From: CAZDQL01 sp964507325
GTDB lineage: Bacteria; Planctomycetota; UBA1135; GCA-002686595
Assembly (NCBI GenBank): GCA_964507325.1
Contig: CAZDQL010000015.1
Span: forward strand, 25,583-89,582
DNA: 64,000 nucleotides
Reading direction: 5' to 3'
The translations under genes were made by a program, and so were the position numbers. Numbering within the stretch: position 1 is the first letter of the stretch; each line of letters starts with the position of its first letter. Below the pieces are notes generated by a model. The model had not been told where the DNA came from. It worked only from the letters and a program-made list of their open reading frames with translations, and did no database searches. This document shows positions 24,658 to 33,070 of the stretch, piece after piece.

Positions 24658-26412
24658 TCAGGCAAAGGTCCAGTAGAGCAGCCCCATCACGGCCAGCAGC
24701 AGGACCGTGAGCAGACGCGGATCCGAGACACCCGACCAGGGCTGGCGGACGAGGGCCGCCATCGGATTGGACCAGCAGTAGCGCGCGACGCGTTCGGCAT
24801 CGGGCCTGGGAGTCAGCAGGCTCGTCACGACGAAGACCAGGCTGCAGAGCACGAACAGCCACCAGGCCTGTAGCAGGAAGGGGATCTCCCAGTCCTGCGT
24901 AATGATCTTGTACCCGAAGGCCTCGAAGTCGAGGACGAAGGCCACCGCGCCGAGCACGAAGCCCGAGACCAAGGTCGTCAGCGAGGCCTGCGCGGTGCCG
25001 CGCGGCCAGAACACCCCCCACAGGAACACCGCGGTGATCGGCGGCGCCAGCACCGAGATCATGTGGTTGATGCCCTTGAAGATCCCCCCGAAGCGCTCGC
25101 CCTGTGTCGACCAGGCGATCGCCAGGACCATGACCACGACGGCCGTGGCCTGGCCGATGCGCACCAGGCTGCGATCGCCGGTCTGCGGCCGCAGGCGCTT
25201 GACGATGTCGATGCTGACCAGGGTCGCGGCCGAGTTGAGCGCACCGGCCACCGTGCTCATGAGCGCCGCCAGTAGGCCGGCGATCATCAGGCCCTGCAGC
25301 CCGATCGGCAGCAGCTTCTCGATCAGCACCGCCAGCGTGCTGTCGGCATCCCTACCGATGACGTCGCGGAACAGCAAGTAGCCGATCGCGCCAGGGAGGA
25401 CCATGACGAAGACCGGCAGCACCTTGATGAAGCCGCAGAAGATCGGACCGATCTGGGCGTCCCGCAGGCTGCGTGCCCCGAGCACGCGCTGGACGATGGT
25501 CTGGTCGGCACACCAGTACCAGATGCCGAGGATCGGATAGCCGAGCAGGATGATCCACCAGGCGAAGCCCCCCTCGCCGTGCAACATGCCCATCCGCTCG
25601 GAGCGCGGCTCGGGAGCCTCCAGGCGGGCGTCCAACGCCGCGGCCGCCGCGTCCTTCGAACCGGCCTGGATCCCTTCGACGTCGGCGAAGTGCTGCGTCA
25701 GCGCCTCGATCTCCTCGTCGGCGGTGGTCTCACGCAGCTCCGCGAGCTCCTCGCGCAAGGTCGCCTCGTGCATCTCCGCCAGCGAGGTCGTTCCCTCCTC
25801 GGCCAGGCGGACGAGGCCGAAGATCGTCACGGCCAGGGCTCCGCCGAGCAGCATCACGCTCTGGATCGACTCGGTCACGACCACGGCCTTGAGTCCGCCG
25901 AGCACCGTGTAGACCACGGTCAGCCCGGCGACGAGCAGGATCGACCAGAGGATGTCGATGCCGACGAAGCTCTCGAGCACGACGGCGCCGGCGTAGAGCG
26001 TCACCCCGATGTGGATGAAGAGCGCGCCGACGACGGCCATGAAGGCCAGGAAGGTGCGCGACGCCGGCCCGTAGCGCCCTTCGAGGAATTCGGGCAGGGT
26101 CGCGATGCGGGTCTCGAAGTAGAAAGGCGCGAAGACCAGGCCCAGCAGCACGAGGCACAGCGGAGCCATCCACTCGAAGTTGCCCATCACGAGCCCGCTC
26201 GAGTATCCCGACGAGGCCAGCCCGGTCAGGTGGACCGTCGAGATGTTGGTGGCGAAGAGCGCCAGACCGATCGTCACCCAGCTCAGCGAGCGCCCGGCGA
26301 GGAAGTACCCGCTGCTCGACTCCCGCTGGCGGCGCGAGAACCAGATCCCGACCGCGGTGATCCCGATCAGGTAGACGACGATGATCGCCAGATCGACCCC
26401 ATGGATCCTCAA
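24658..26412 (-). CDS. Sodium:solute symporter family (SSS/SGLT-like) permease
   Basis: 584 aa with about 13-14 hydrophobic segments. The N-terminal LIGITAVGIWFSRRQRESSSGYFLAGRSLSW and the following NISTVHLTGLASSGY are typical of SSS transporters, as is the WYWCADQTIVQRVLGARSLRDAQ segment in the middle. A soluble, Glu/Ala-rich insertion of about 65 residues (about 212-280) sits between membrane segments 6 and 7 and looks helical. It should import a sugar or related solute with sodium. The gene is 24 bases after the URO-D-like gene in the same direction. Confidence 0.88.
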   Translation of the reverse strand: MRIHGVDLAIIVVYLIGITAVGIWFSRRQRESSSGYFLAGRSLSWVTIGLALFATNISTVHLTGLASSGYSSGLVMGNFEWMAPLCLVLLGLVFAPFYFETRIATLPEFLEGRYGPASRTFLAFMAVVGALFIHIGVTLYAGAVVLESFVGIDILWSILLVAGLTVVYTVLGGLKAVVVTESIQSVMLLGGALAVTIFGLVRLAEEGTTSLAEMHEATLREELAELRETTADEEIEALTQHFADVEGIQAGSKDAAAAALDARLEAPEPRSERMGMLHGEGGFAWWIILLGYPILGIWYWCADQTIVQRVLGARSLRDAQIGPIFCGFIKVLPVFVMVLPGAIGYLLFRDVIGRDADSTLAVLIEKLLPIGLQGLMIAGLLAALMSTVAGALNSAATLVSIDIVKRLRPQTGDRSLVRIGQATAVVVMVLAIAWSTQGERFGGIFKGINHMISVLAPPITAVFLWGVFWPRGTAQASLTTLVSGFVLGAVAFVLDFEAFGYKIITQDWEIPFLLQAWWLFVLCSLVFVVTSLLTPRPDAERVARYCWSNPMAALVRQPWSGVSDPRLLTVLLLAVMGLLYWTFA

Positions 26413-26436
26413 ACCGTCCCCCTCCGCTTCCCTCGC

Positions 26437-27681
26437 TCAACGACCATGGAACTCGGCGACGACTTCGTACATGGCGAGGACGTTGGCCGCGGGGACGTCG
26501 GGCAGGATGTTGTGCACGGTGTTGAAGACGAAGCCGCCACCCGGAGCGAAGACCTCGATGCGCTCGCGCACGTGCTGCTTGACCTGGGCGGGGCTCTGGC
26601 GGTTGAGGACCTCGCGCGTGTCGCAGCCCCCGCCCCAGAAGGTCAGGTGGGCGCCGAACTCGCGCTTCAAGCGCTCCGGCTCCATGTCGCGGCAGCTGGT
26701 CTGCACGGGGTTGAGCACCTCGAAGCCGGCCTCGATCAGGTCGGGGATGAGCTGGTAGACCGAGCCGCAGGAGTGCAGGAAGGTGTGCATGCCGCTGTGC
26801 TGCTTGACGTAGGCGCACATCGCCGCGTGGTGCGGCTTGAAGAAGCGCCGGTAGGTCGCCGGTGACATGAAGGGCCCGCCGTCCATGCCGAGGTCGTCGC
26901 CGAAGCGCACGATGTCGACGATGTCGCCGACGGTCTCGCAGACCTTCTCGAGGGTCTGCATGTGGCCGGCGACCAGGGCCTCGAGCAGGCGCTCGACGTT
27001 GCGTTCGTCGCTGCCGAGGTCCATCAGGAAGTTGTCGAGCCGGCGCAGGAAGGTCCCCCACTCGAAGAGGTTGCAGCCGATGCCGAGCATCAGCGCGCGA
27101 TCCGTGCTCTCGCGCAGGGCGAGCGTCCGCCGCCGCAGCCCCTCCCAGAAGCCCTCCTCGCCCAGGCAGTCCCAAGGGCTCGAAGGGAAGGCCGCCCACA
27201 ACACCTTGGCCATCGCCTCCGAGAGCCCGCCGAAGTCCTCGGGGTAGCCGTCGAGGTAGGGGAAGCAGGTCTGGTCGAAGAACATCCCGGTCGCCGGCAT
27301 CTCGGCGATCGGCGTGCCGTCGGCGGCCAGCGCGACGTAGGCCCCGTCCTCGCGCGCCTGCGGGCGGAACCAGGACGGGTACTGCGCAGGACTGCCGTCG
27401 CGCAGCTCGATGTCGTACCAGTCCTCGGCCGCCGCGTTGTACACGCGCCCGATGTCGAGCACGTCGACGCCGAAGCGGTCGAGGACCTCGTCGTCGGGCC
27501 AGGCCAGCTGCTGCACGACGTCGTAGACCCGCGTCGGCCCCGGGTCGATCCCGAGCTCGCTCTTGAGCTGGTTGTAGGCGATGGCCGAGATGCCCGAGCT
27601 CGGCGTCGCGCCCAGGTCGAGGGGCACGCGCTCGGGCTCGCGGTGGGCCACGGCGTCGAGGATGCGCTGGCGCGAGCTCAT
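26437..27681 (-). CDS. Uroporphyrinogen-decarboxylase-like (URO-D family) protein
   Basis: 414 aa. It begins MSSRQRILDAVAHREPERVPLDLGATPSSGIS, a start seen in URO-D/MtaA-like proteins, with FGDDLGMDGGPFMSPATYRRFFKPHH near residue 258 and FLHSCGSVYQLIPDLIEAGFEVLNPVQTSCRDME near 304. The latter holds the His and Cys seen in corrinoid methyltransferase relatives (HSCG). The lack of other heme genes argues against true heme synthesis. The ATG overlaps the stop of the sugar-binding lipoprotein, so the two are coupled. In this setting a demethylation or sugar-linked role is more likely; that is inference. Confidence 0.78.
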   Translation of the reverse strand: MSSRQRILDAVAHREPERVPLDLGATPSSGISAIAYNQLKSELGIDPGPTRVYDVVQQLAWPDDEVLDRFGVDVLDIGRVYNAAAEDWYDIELRDGSPAQYPSWFRPQAREDGAYVALAADGTPIAEMPATGMFFDQTCFPYLDGYPEDFGGLSEAMAKVLWAAFPSSPWDCLGEEGFWEGLRRRTLALRESTDRALMLGIGCNLFEWGTFLRRLDNFLMDLGSDERNVERLLEALVAGHMQTLEKVCETVGDIVDIVRFGDDLGMDGGPFMSPATYRRFFKPHHAAMCAYVKQHSGMHTFLHSCGSVYQLIPDLIEAGFEVLNPVQTSCRDMEPERLKREFGAHLTFWGGGCDTREVLNRQSPAQVKQHVRERIEVFAPGGGFVFNTVHNILPDVPAANVLAMYEVVAEFHGR

Positions 27682-28646
27682 CGCAGCTTCCTCCTGCTCA
27701 GCTCGAGCACCTGATCGACGTTGCTTCGATCGATGATGCCGGCTCCGGCGTCGACGTCGGCCGGCACGATCCCGTAGCGCAGGTACTGGGTCAGTTGCAC
27801 CACGGGCTGGAAGCCCTGGATGTACGGCTGCTGGTCGATCGTGAAGCGGATGTGGCCGGCCTGGATCAGGCGCAGCGTGCCCGGCGAGAGGTCGAAGCCG
27901 GCCGCCCAGTAGCCCCCCCGCGCGAACTCGCGCTCGATGGCGAGGCCCGCCGCCTCGGTGTCCGCCTGGCCCGTGCCGAGCACGACGCGGATGTCGGGGC
28001 TCTCGCGCAGGGCCTCGAGGATGACCTCGGTGCCGCGCTGCGCGTCGTTGCCGGTGATGACCACGGTCCAGCGGATCCCCTTGGCGCCGAGGATCTCCTG
28101 CGCGCCGCGCAGTCGGTCGTCGAGGGCCGACACCCCGCGGTCGTGCTGGGTCATGAGCACGAGGCTGTCAGCCGGGATGTGCGGCAGGGCCTGGCGGCCG
28201 AGGCAGCGGCCGGCCTTGTACAGCCGCTGGCAGACCGCGCCGAGGCGAGCATTGGGCGTCGCGTGGTCGTCGACGTTGAAGGCCATGACCGGCACCCCGG
28301 CGTCCACGGCCTCGGCGACGACCTCGTCGAAGGCCTCGGGGTCGATGATGTTCAAGGCGATTCCGTCGTAGCCCGCGGCGACGACCTGTCGCACGAGCGC
28401 CGCCTGTGCCGCGAGGTCGACGCCCTCGGTGCCGAGGAAGGCGCAGTCGACGCCGAGCATCGCGGCGGCGTCCTGCATGCCACGCTTGACCGGCTCGAAG
28501 AACTTCTGATCCACCGCGCAGGTGATGAAGGCGATCCGGAGGGGTTCGCGTTCCGGTCGGTAGTCGGCGCTCTCGCGCGTGCCCGCGCAACCCGGCAGCA
28601 GCAGGGAGACGATCGCGATGGAGTGGAGGACGGAGCGGCGCGACAT
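27678..28646 (-). CDS. Periplasmic sugar-binding lipoprotein (RbsB-like)
   Basis: 322 aa from ATG 28646 (MSRRSVLHSIAIVSLLLPGC). The lipobox cysteine is Cys20. The mature part follows the type 1 periplasmic binding fold: RIAFITCAVDQKFFEPVKRGMQDAA, GYDGIALNIIDPEAF, VPVMAFNVDDH, and the C-terminal HIRFTIDQQPYIQGFQPV are standard ribose/galactose-binding motifs. No ABC permease or ATPase gene is nearby; instead a URO-D-like gene and an SSS symporter follow. It could serve a distant ABC system or sense the symporter substrate. Confidence 0.85.
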   Translation of the reverse strand: MSRRSVLHSIAIVSLLLPGCAGTRESADYRPEREPLRIAFITCAVDQKFFEPVKRGMQDAAAMLGVDCAFLGTEGVDLAAQAALVRQVVAAGYDGIALNIIDPEAFDEVVAEAVDAGVPVMAFNVDDHATPNARLGAVCQRLYKAGRCLGRQALPHIPADSLVLMTQHDRGVSALDDRLRGAQEILGAKGIRWTVVITGNDAQRGTEVILEALRESPDIRVVLGTGQADTEAAGLAIEREFARGGYWAAGFDLSPGTLRLIQAGHIRFTIDQQPYIQGFQPVVQLTQYLRYGIVPADVDAGAGIIDRSNVDQVLELSRRKLR

Positions 28647-28684
28647 CGGGCTGAACCAATCCAATCTGACCAGAGGCTGCGAAG

Positions 28685-30202
28685 TCACTTGGGCCCCTCG
28701 AGCTTCCGTCCCGCCAACGCGGGCGCGTCCGCTGCGATGCGGGTCGCCCGGAAGACGGCCTTCGGGCCAGCTCCTCCGGCGATCGCGGTGACCGGGACCT
28801 CGCCACCGTAGGGATTGACGTACTCCCACACGATCTTCTTCTCGGGCGTGACCTCGAAGAAGCGACCGTCGGCGCCTTGACAGATGAGGGTGTTCCCGTT
28901 GGGCAGCCGCTGGGCGCCCGAGATGAAGCCCGAGAAGAAGGTCCCCCGGTCGGTGTACTGCCAGTCCGGCTGCTCAGGCCCGAACGCGGCTCCCTCCTCG
29001 CGGGTGAAGCCCGTCTCCGGATCGAAGGGCAGGACCAGCTCGTCCACCGACGAGTACGGCTCCCCCGGGCGCAGGCTGCCGTTGTTGAAGATCAGCAGGC
29101 GCAGCTCGCCGTCGACCTCGCCGGGGAGCCAGGTCGCGTCGTGCTGGTACCAGAGCTTGCGATCACCGTCGCGCCCCCCGCCCCAGATGCGGGGATTGCC
29201 CCAGCGGTAGAGCAGATCGCCACCCTGCCCCCACCGGCCCCCGGCGTCCCAGACCGCTTCGTCGATCGTCGTCGAGTGGTCGATCACCCAGACCTCTCCG
29301 AGGGTGGGAATGCAGAGCACGATCAGGTCGTACTCGGGGCAGTAGGCGACCGAGTTCGTGTGCAGCCAGTCGGGCAGGGTGCCGTGCGGACCGAAGAGCC
29401 CGTTGCCCCCCCCGTCCTCCTCCTCCTCTTCCTCGTCGCCACCGGCGTACCCGAGTGCGCGCATCTGCTTCTCGAGCTCCTCGCGTCGCCGGCGCTGCTC
29501 TTCGGTCTCGGGGGGCAGATCCCGGTGGTCGGCGTTGATGTCGATGCGACCGGGGCGCTCGGGGATCGATCCGTAGTTCTCCAGACCCGGGTCCTGATCC
29601 TGGATCAGGTGATCCCACGAGTGCCACTCCCACACGATCTCACCGTCGTCGGGTGGAAGGGGTTGGATCTCGAGGATCGCATTCACCCACATCCCCCGCT
29701 CGCCGATCGCCTGCGGGTCGCGCCCGTACTCGATGGCGTCCTCCCGGTAGCGGTGCTCCCAGACGATGGCCAGCACGTTGCCGTTCGGCAGCGGTTCCAG
29801 GTCGTGGTGCTGCGTGAGGTAGTCGTCCACCAGCGGGAAGTCCCAGACGAGGTTCCCCTCCCAGTCGAACTCCTGGATGCGCCCCCCGATCCCGCCCCCG
29901 CGGAAGCGCGGGTTGTCCTCCTCCCGTCCGGCGCGCAGCAGGTGGCCATTCTCGAGCAGGTACACCGCTCCCGCCGGGGCCAGCTCGGTCTGCCACATGT
30001 GGACGACCTCGCCCTGCATGTCGATCAGGTAGACCTTGTCGGAGAGCAAGGGCGAGAAGAGGGTGAAGCCGTCGAAGGCCCCTTCCGCGTGTATCCGCAG
30101 GGCCGGCTTGGTCTCGGCCGGCTGAGCCTCCTGCGCGACGGCGGGCGCGGCGAAGGCGATGAGAAGGGAGAGCAGACCGGAAGGAGCGTAGGGGGCGCGC
30201 AT
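28685..30202 (-). CDS. Secreted arylsulfotransferase (ASST)-like beta-propeller protein
   Basis: 505 aa from ATG 30202 with a signal peptide (LLSLLIAFAAPAVAQ). The sequence has ASST-family features: FTLFSPLLSDKVYLIDMQGEVVHMW near the start, HHDLEPLPNGNVLAIVWE, and SGAQRLPNGNTLICQGADGRFFEVTPEKKIVWEY near the end. These repeated blades form a propeller. A short run of glutamates (about 275-281) lies in a loop. True ASST enzymes transfer sulfate between phenols; here the name describes the fold, not a proven activity. It precedes the sugar-binding lipoprotein gene by 38 bases and may lead a four-gene operon. Confidence 0.74.
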   Translation of the reverse strand: MRAPYAPSGLLSLLIAFAAPAVAQEAQPAETKPALRIHAEGAFDGFTLFSPLLSDKVYLIDMQGEVVHMWQTELAPAGAVYLLENGHLLRAGREEDNPRFRGGGIGGRIQEFDWEGNLVWDFPLVDDYLTQHHDLEPLPNGNVLAIVWEHRYREDAIEYGRDPQAIGERGMWVNAILEIQPLPPDDGEIVWEWHSWDHLIQDQDPGLENYGSIPERPGRIDINADHRDLPPETEEQRRRREELEKQMRALGYAGGDEEEEEEDGGGNGLFGPHGTLPDWLHTNSVAYCPEYDLIVLCIPTLGEVWVIDHSTTIDEAVWDAGGRWGQGGDLLYRWGNPRIWGGGRDGDRKLWYQHDATWLPGEVDGELRLLIFNNGSLRPGEPYSSVDELVLPFDPETGFTREEGAAFGPEQPDWQYTDRGTFFSGFISGAQRLPNGNTLICQGADGRFFEVTPEKKIVWEYVNPYGGEVPVTAIAGGAGPKAVFRATRIAADAPALAGRKLEGPK

Positions 30203-30345
30203 GACGACGAAGCTGCTGGGGGGGCGGGGCTCGGAAGGGTAGCCCCCCGAGCGGAGGGGATGACGCCGGCCCACGGTCTAGCACGAATGGCTGTCTCCCG
30301 CACTCTGGTGCAGGGTCATACTGCCGTTGGAAGCCCTACGAACCG

Positions 30346-31221
30346 CTATTCCAACGCAACGACGAAGCGACGCCTGTCCATACGGGTCCTGAAAGCCACG
30401 GCGTCCGGCAGGACCTCCGCTAGAGCGCTGACGATCCGCTCCACAGCCTCTGGCTGAGGCGGCAGGTGCATCAACACCACGTGCTGAGGAGCCAACAGCT
30501 TCTCCAGGATCTCGAGCGACTCGGCCGTCCAGCCCTCCAGGAAGACGAGGTCGATCGCCCCGTTGGTGAAGCGCTCGTCCGTGAAGAAGGCCCGGTTCTC
30601 GTGCAGGAAAGCGTCGCCCAGATGGAGGAAGCTCGCACCGCTCAACCTCACCACGAAGGCCAGCTGTTCCACGCGCTCATGCCGATTGCGGACCTCGCCC
30701 GTCTCAGGGTCTTCTTCGGGATAGAAGCCATGCCGCACCCGATGGACGTCGACCTCGATCCCGGCATGAGAGAGTGACTTGGTCGCGTGCAGCTCCAGTG
30801 CGATCTCCTCGACGCGAGATCCGTATCCCGCAGTCCATGCGGGCTGTTCGCGCAACCGCACAACAGCCTCACGTGGCGCGATCAGAAGCGCGTTCGGATT
30901 GTTGGAGAGATGCGACAGGACCAGCGCGGGGTCGAAGTGGTCTACGTGAGCGTGGGTGACGAGTACCAGGTCCACGTCCCCGAACGGCTCCCTCGCCGCG
31001 GCGAGCTTCTCGCGGGCCTCCTCGGTGGGCACGTGACACCACTCGAGCTCTTCTCGGCCGAACAACGCATCGACCAGAACCTTGTGGGCCCCAGACTCGA
31101 TCATGAACCCTTCGTTGGCGATGTAGGTCACTTCCAGCGGCACGTCATCCGCGCGCCGCTCGTCGGTCGGTTCATTCCCGCAAGCCAGGGCCAGGCTGGC
31201 CCAGAAGATCACCGTTCTCAT
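30346..31221 (-). CDS. Metallo-beta-lactamase-fold hydrolase, probable lipoprotein
   Basis: 291 aa. A short signal (MRTVIFWASLALAC) ends with a lipobox-like Cys14. The metal motif HAHVDH is at residues 90-95, followed later by LHLGDAFL and a late MHLPPQPE segment. The overall layout is nearest to the UlaG-like/MBL-fold metal-dependent hydrolases that act on many small esters or lactones. No partner gene points to a substrate. The region between this gene and the ASST-like gene (30203-30345) has no feature I could identify. Confidence 0.78.
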   Translation of the reverse strand: MRTVIFWASLALACGNEPTDERRADDVPLEVTYIANEGFMIESGAHKVLVDALFGREELEWCHVPTEEAREKLAAAREPFGDVDLVLVTHAHVDHFDPALVLSHLSNNPNALLIAPREAVVRLREQPAWTAGYGSRVEEIALELHATKSLSHAGIEVDVHRVRHGFYPEEDPETGEVRNRHERVEQLAFVVRLSGASFLHLGDAFLHENRAFFTDERFTNGAIDLVFLEGWTAESLEILEKLLAPQHVVLMHLPPQPEAVERIVSALAEVLPDAVAFRTRMDRRRFVVALE

Positions 31222-31309
31222 CTGTCCTCTCCGTTCGCACGGGATGGAATGGCCGTCTTTGACATCGAACGCCAGCGATTGTAGTCAGCCTCCTCTCCAC
31301 AGATCTCGG

Positions 31310-31351
31310 TTGGCGGCGCTCGAGGAGGAGACGCTGGTTTTGCCTTGGTGG
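31310..31351 (+). pseudogene. Remnant matching the end of the zeta-partner protein
   Basis: The plus-strand codons read LAALEEETLVLPWW, nearly the same as the final DDAEFEGETLVLPWW of the small gene at 21129-21383. There is no stop after the last Trp codon, no matching upstream half, and no zeta-like gene nearby. It lies in the spacer between the MBL-fold gene and the FG-GAP gene. A decayed second copy of the pair is the simplest reading. The match is short (about ten residues) and could be chance. Confidence 0.4.
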
Positions 31352-31357
31352 CCGGAC

Positions 31358-32968
31358 TCAGGGGCAAACCCGAAAGCGCAGCGCGTCGCTCATCCCGACC
31401 CCCGTCGCATCCCAGGGGTCGCGGTACCACCACTGCAGGAAGAGTTCCTCGCCCACCTCGACCGGCGGCACGAGGCCTCCCTGCAACACGGCGTTCACGT
31501 CGCAGCGCAGGGTCCCCGAGCAGTCGACACCGCTCGAGCTGCCCCCGCTGATCTGCGCGCCGATGCGCGTCCGCACGGGGTGAACGCAGAGGGTGCCTCC
31601 GTGGAAGGGCTCGGCGGAGGCGCCGTCTCCCACCGCCATGACCCCGAACTGGTGGCTGAGCACACCGGTGGCGGAGACGACGAAGGGCTGGGTGGAGGTC
31701 AGGCTCGGTACACCGCTGGCATGGATCGTGGGCAGGCACCCCAGGGAATTCACCTTGGCCTGGCAGTAGGGGAGGGGCGCCGACAGAAGGTAGGCGTTCA
31801 CCCGTCCGGCGCTCGCGTGGTACGCCGCCCCGATCAGGAGGTGCGGGCCGTCGACGTCCAGGTTGCCGGTGAACTCGTCCCCCGCCTCTCCGTCGGGGTC
31901 CTCGAAGCGGTTCACCAGCTCCCAAGTCCCGTCGCGGCGATGGTAGAGGTAGGCCGCGCCCTGGTTGGGGTTGGTGAGGGACTCGCGCCAGGCTCCGACG
32001 ACCAGCCGATCCTCCTCGACGCCCACCCGCCAACCGTAGTACGCCCGATCATCGGACACGGGAGGGTAGAGGCGCTGCTCCTCGAACCAGCCGTTCGTCC
32101 CCTCCCGGAAGATGACCGCCGATCCGCCGGTGTCGACGTGGGTCGCATCGAAGGGCGCCCCCGCCACGAGGGTGTCGCCGTCCAGGTCGACGCAGCGTCC
32201 GAGGGTTTGGAAGGGAGCGCTGACCGCCGACTTCAACTCGATCTCGTGCACCCACTGCCCGGCGACGTCGCGGAAGAGGTGCACGGCGCCCTCGTACCCC
32301 GGGCCGGGCTGGGTGATCGCCGCCCGGTCCCGCTCCAGGTCGACCGCCCAGCCGAAGCGATACGAGTTGTCGCCGTCGGGGGAGACCAGCTTGGCCCATT
32401 GCTGCCAACCCAAGGGCGCGCGGCGGAAGATGTACGCCACGCCGCGTTCCTTGGAGAAGGGCCCGTGCCTCCAGGCGCCGACGAGAACGCGCGCTCCGTC
32501 GATGTCGATGGAGGTGTACCCCAGCCGATCGCCCGCTTCGAGGCCGCTGGGATCGAGGCGCGTCTCGAAGGCCCAGGGGCCGCCACCTGCCGAGCGGCGG
32601 AAGACGTACACCGTGCCCGCGTCGTTCAGGTTCCCCACCTGCTTGCCCGGCGCCGAGGCGACCAGCGTGTCCCCGTCGATCGCCACGGCGCGCCCGAACC
32701 AGTCGCCGTACTCGGGGTCGGGGGCCACCAGCTTCTGGGTGGTGCGCCAGCGCGCCCCGTCGAACTCCAGCACGTAGGCCGCCCCCCCCTGGTCGGCGGC
32801 CTCGTCGTCCAGGAAGGCCCCGACCACCGCCGTCTTTCCGTCCACGTCGACGTCCCACCCGTAGAGGTCGTCGGTGTCCGGATCGGGCGAGTCGAGGGGT
32901 TCGAGGGGGCACTGCGCCGCGGCCGGAGCGGCGGCCAGGAGCAGTGCGCAAGCTGCAAGGGTGCGCAT
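31358..32968 (-). CDS. Secreted FG-GAP/integrin-alpha-like repeat protein with C-terminal WYRD module
   Basis: 536 aa with signal peptide (ALLLAAAPAAAQ). About seven blade repeats of the form GWDVDVDGKTAVVGA...GAAYVLEFDGARW occupy residues 25-395 and should make a beta-propeller. The last 140 residues (from PYCQAKVNSLGC) are the WYRD module, here with GGTLCVHP and LQWWYRD. The protein is a close structural relative of the one at 54454-56106. No catalytic motif is visible; a surface adhesion or matrix role is typical of such repeats. Confidence 0.72.
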   Translation of the reverse strand: MRTLAACALLLAAAPAAAQCPLEPLDSPDPDTDDLYGWDVDVDGKTAVVGAFLDDEAADQGGAAYVLEFDGARWRTTQKLVAPDPEYGDWFGRAVAIDGDTLVASAPGKQVGNLNDAGTVYVFRRSAGGGPWAFETRLDPSGLEAGDRLGYTSIDIDGARVLVGAWRHGPFSKERGVAYIFRRAPLGWQQWAKLVSPDGDNSYRFGWAVDLERDRAAITQPGPGYEGAVHLFRDVAGQWVHEIELKSAVSAPFQTLGRCVDLDGDTLVAGAPFDATHVDTGGSAVIFREGTNGWFEEQRLYPPVSDDRAYYGWRVGVEEDRLVVGAWRESLTNPNQGAAYLYHRRDGTWELVNRFEDPDGEAGDEFTGNLDVDGPHLLIGAAYHASAGRVNAYLLSAPLPYCQAKVNSLGCLPTIHASGVPSLTSTQPFVVSATGVLSHQFGVMAVGDGASAEPFHGGTLCVHPVRTRIGAQISGGSSSGVDCSGTLRCDVNAVLQGGLVPPVEVGEELFLQWWYRDPWDATGVGMSDALRFRVCP

Positions 32969-33070
32969 CTCCCGACCGTAGCAACTGGCGTAGGATCGGG
33001 GGGGCCGCGCCGGGTAGAACGCGCTGGCCGCGCTCGCCCCTCCCTTTCAACGGGCCTTCCCGCCCGCCGA

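Noticed and set aside
29400..29445. Simple repeat (cct/ctc run) as a possible phase-variable tract
   Set aside because: It is an imperfect codon run for a glutamate stretch inside the ASST-like gene, with triplet spacing that would not shift the frame.
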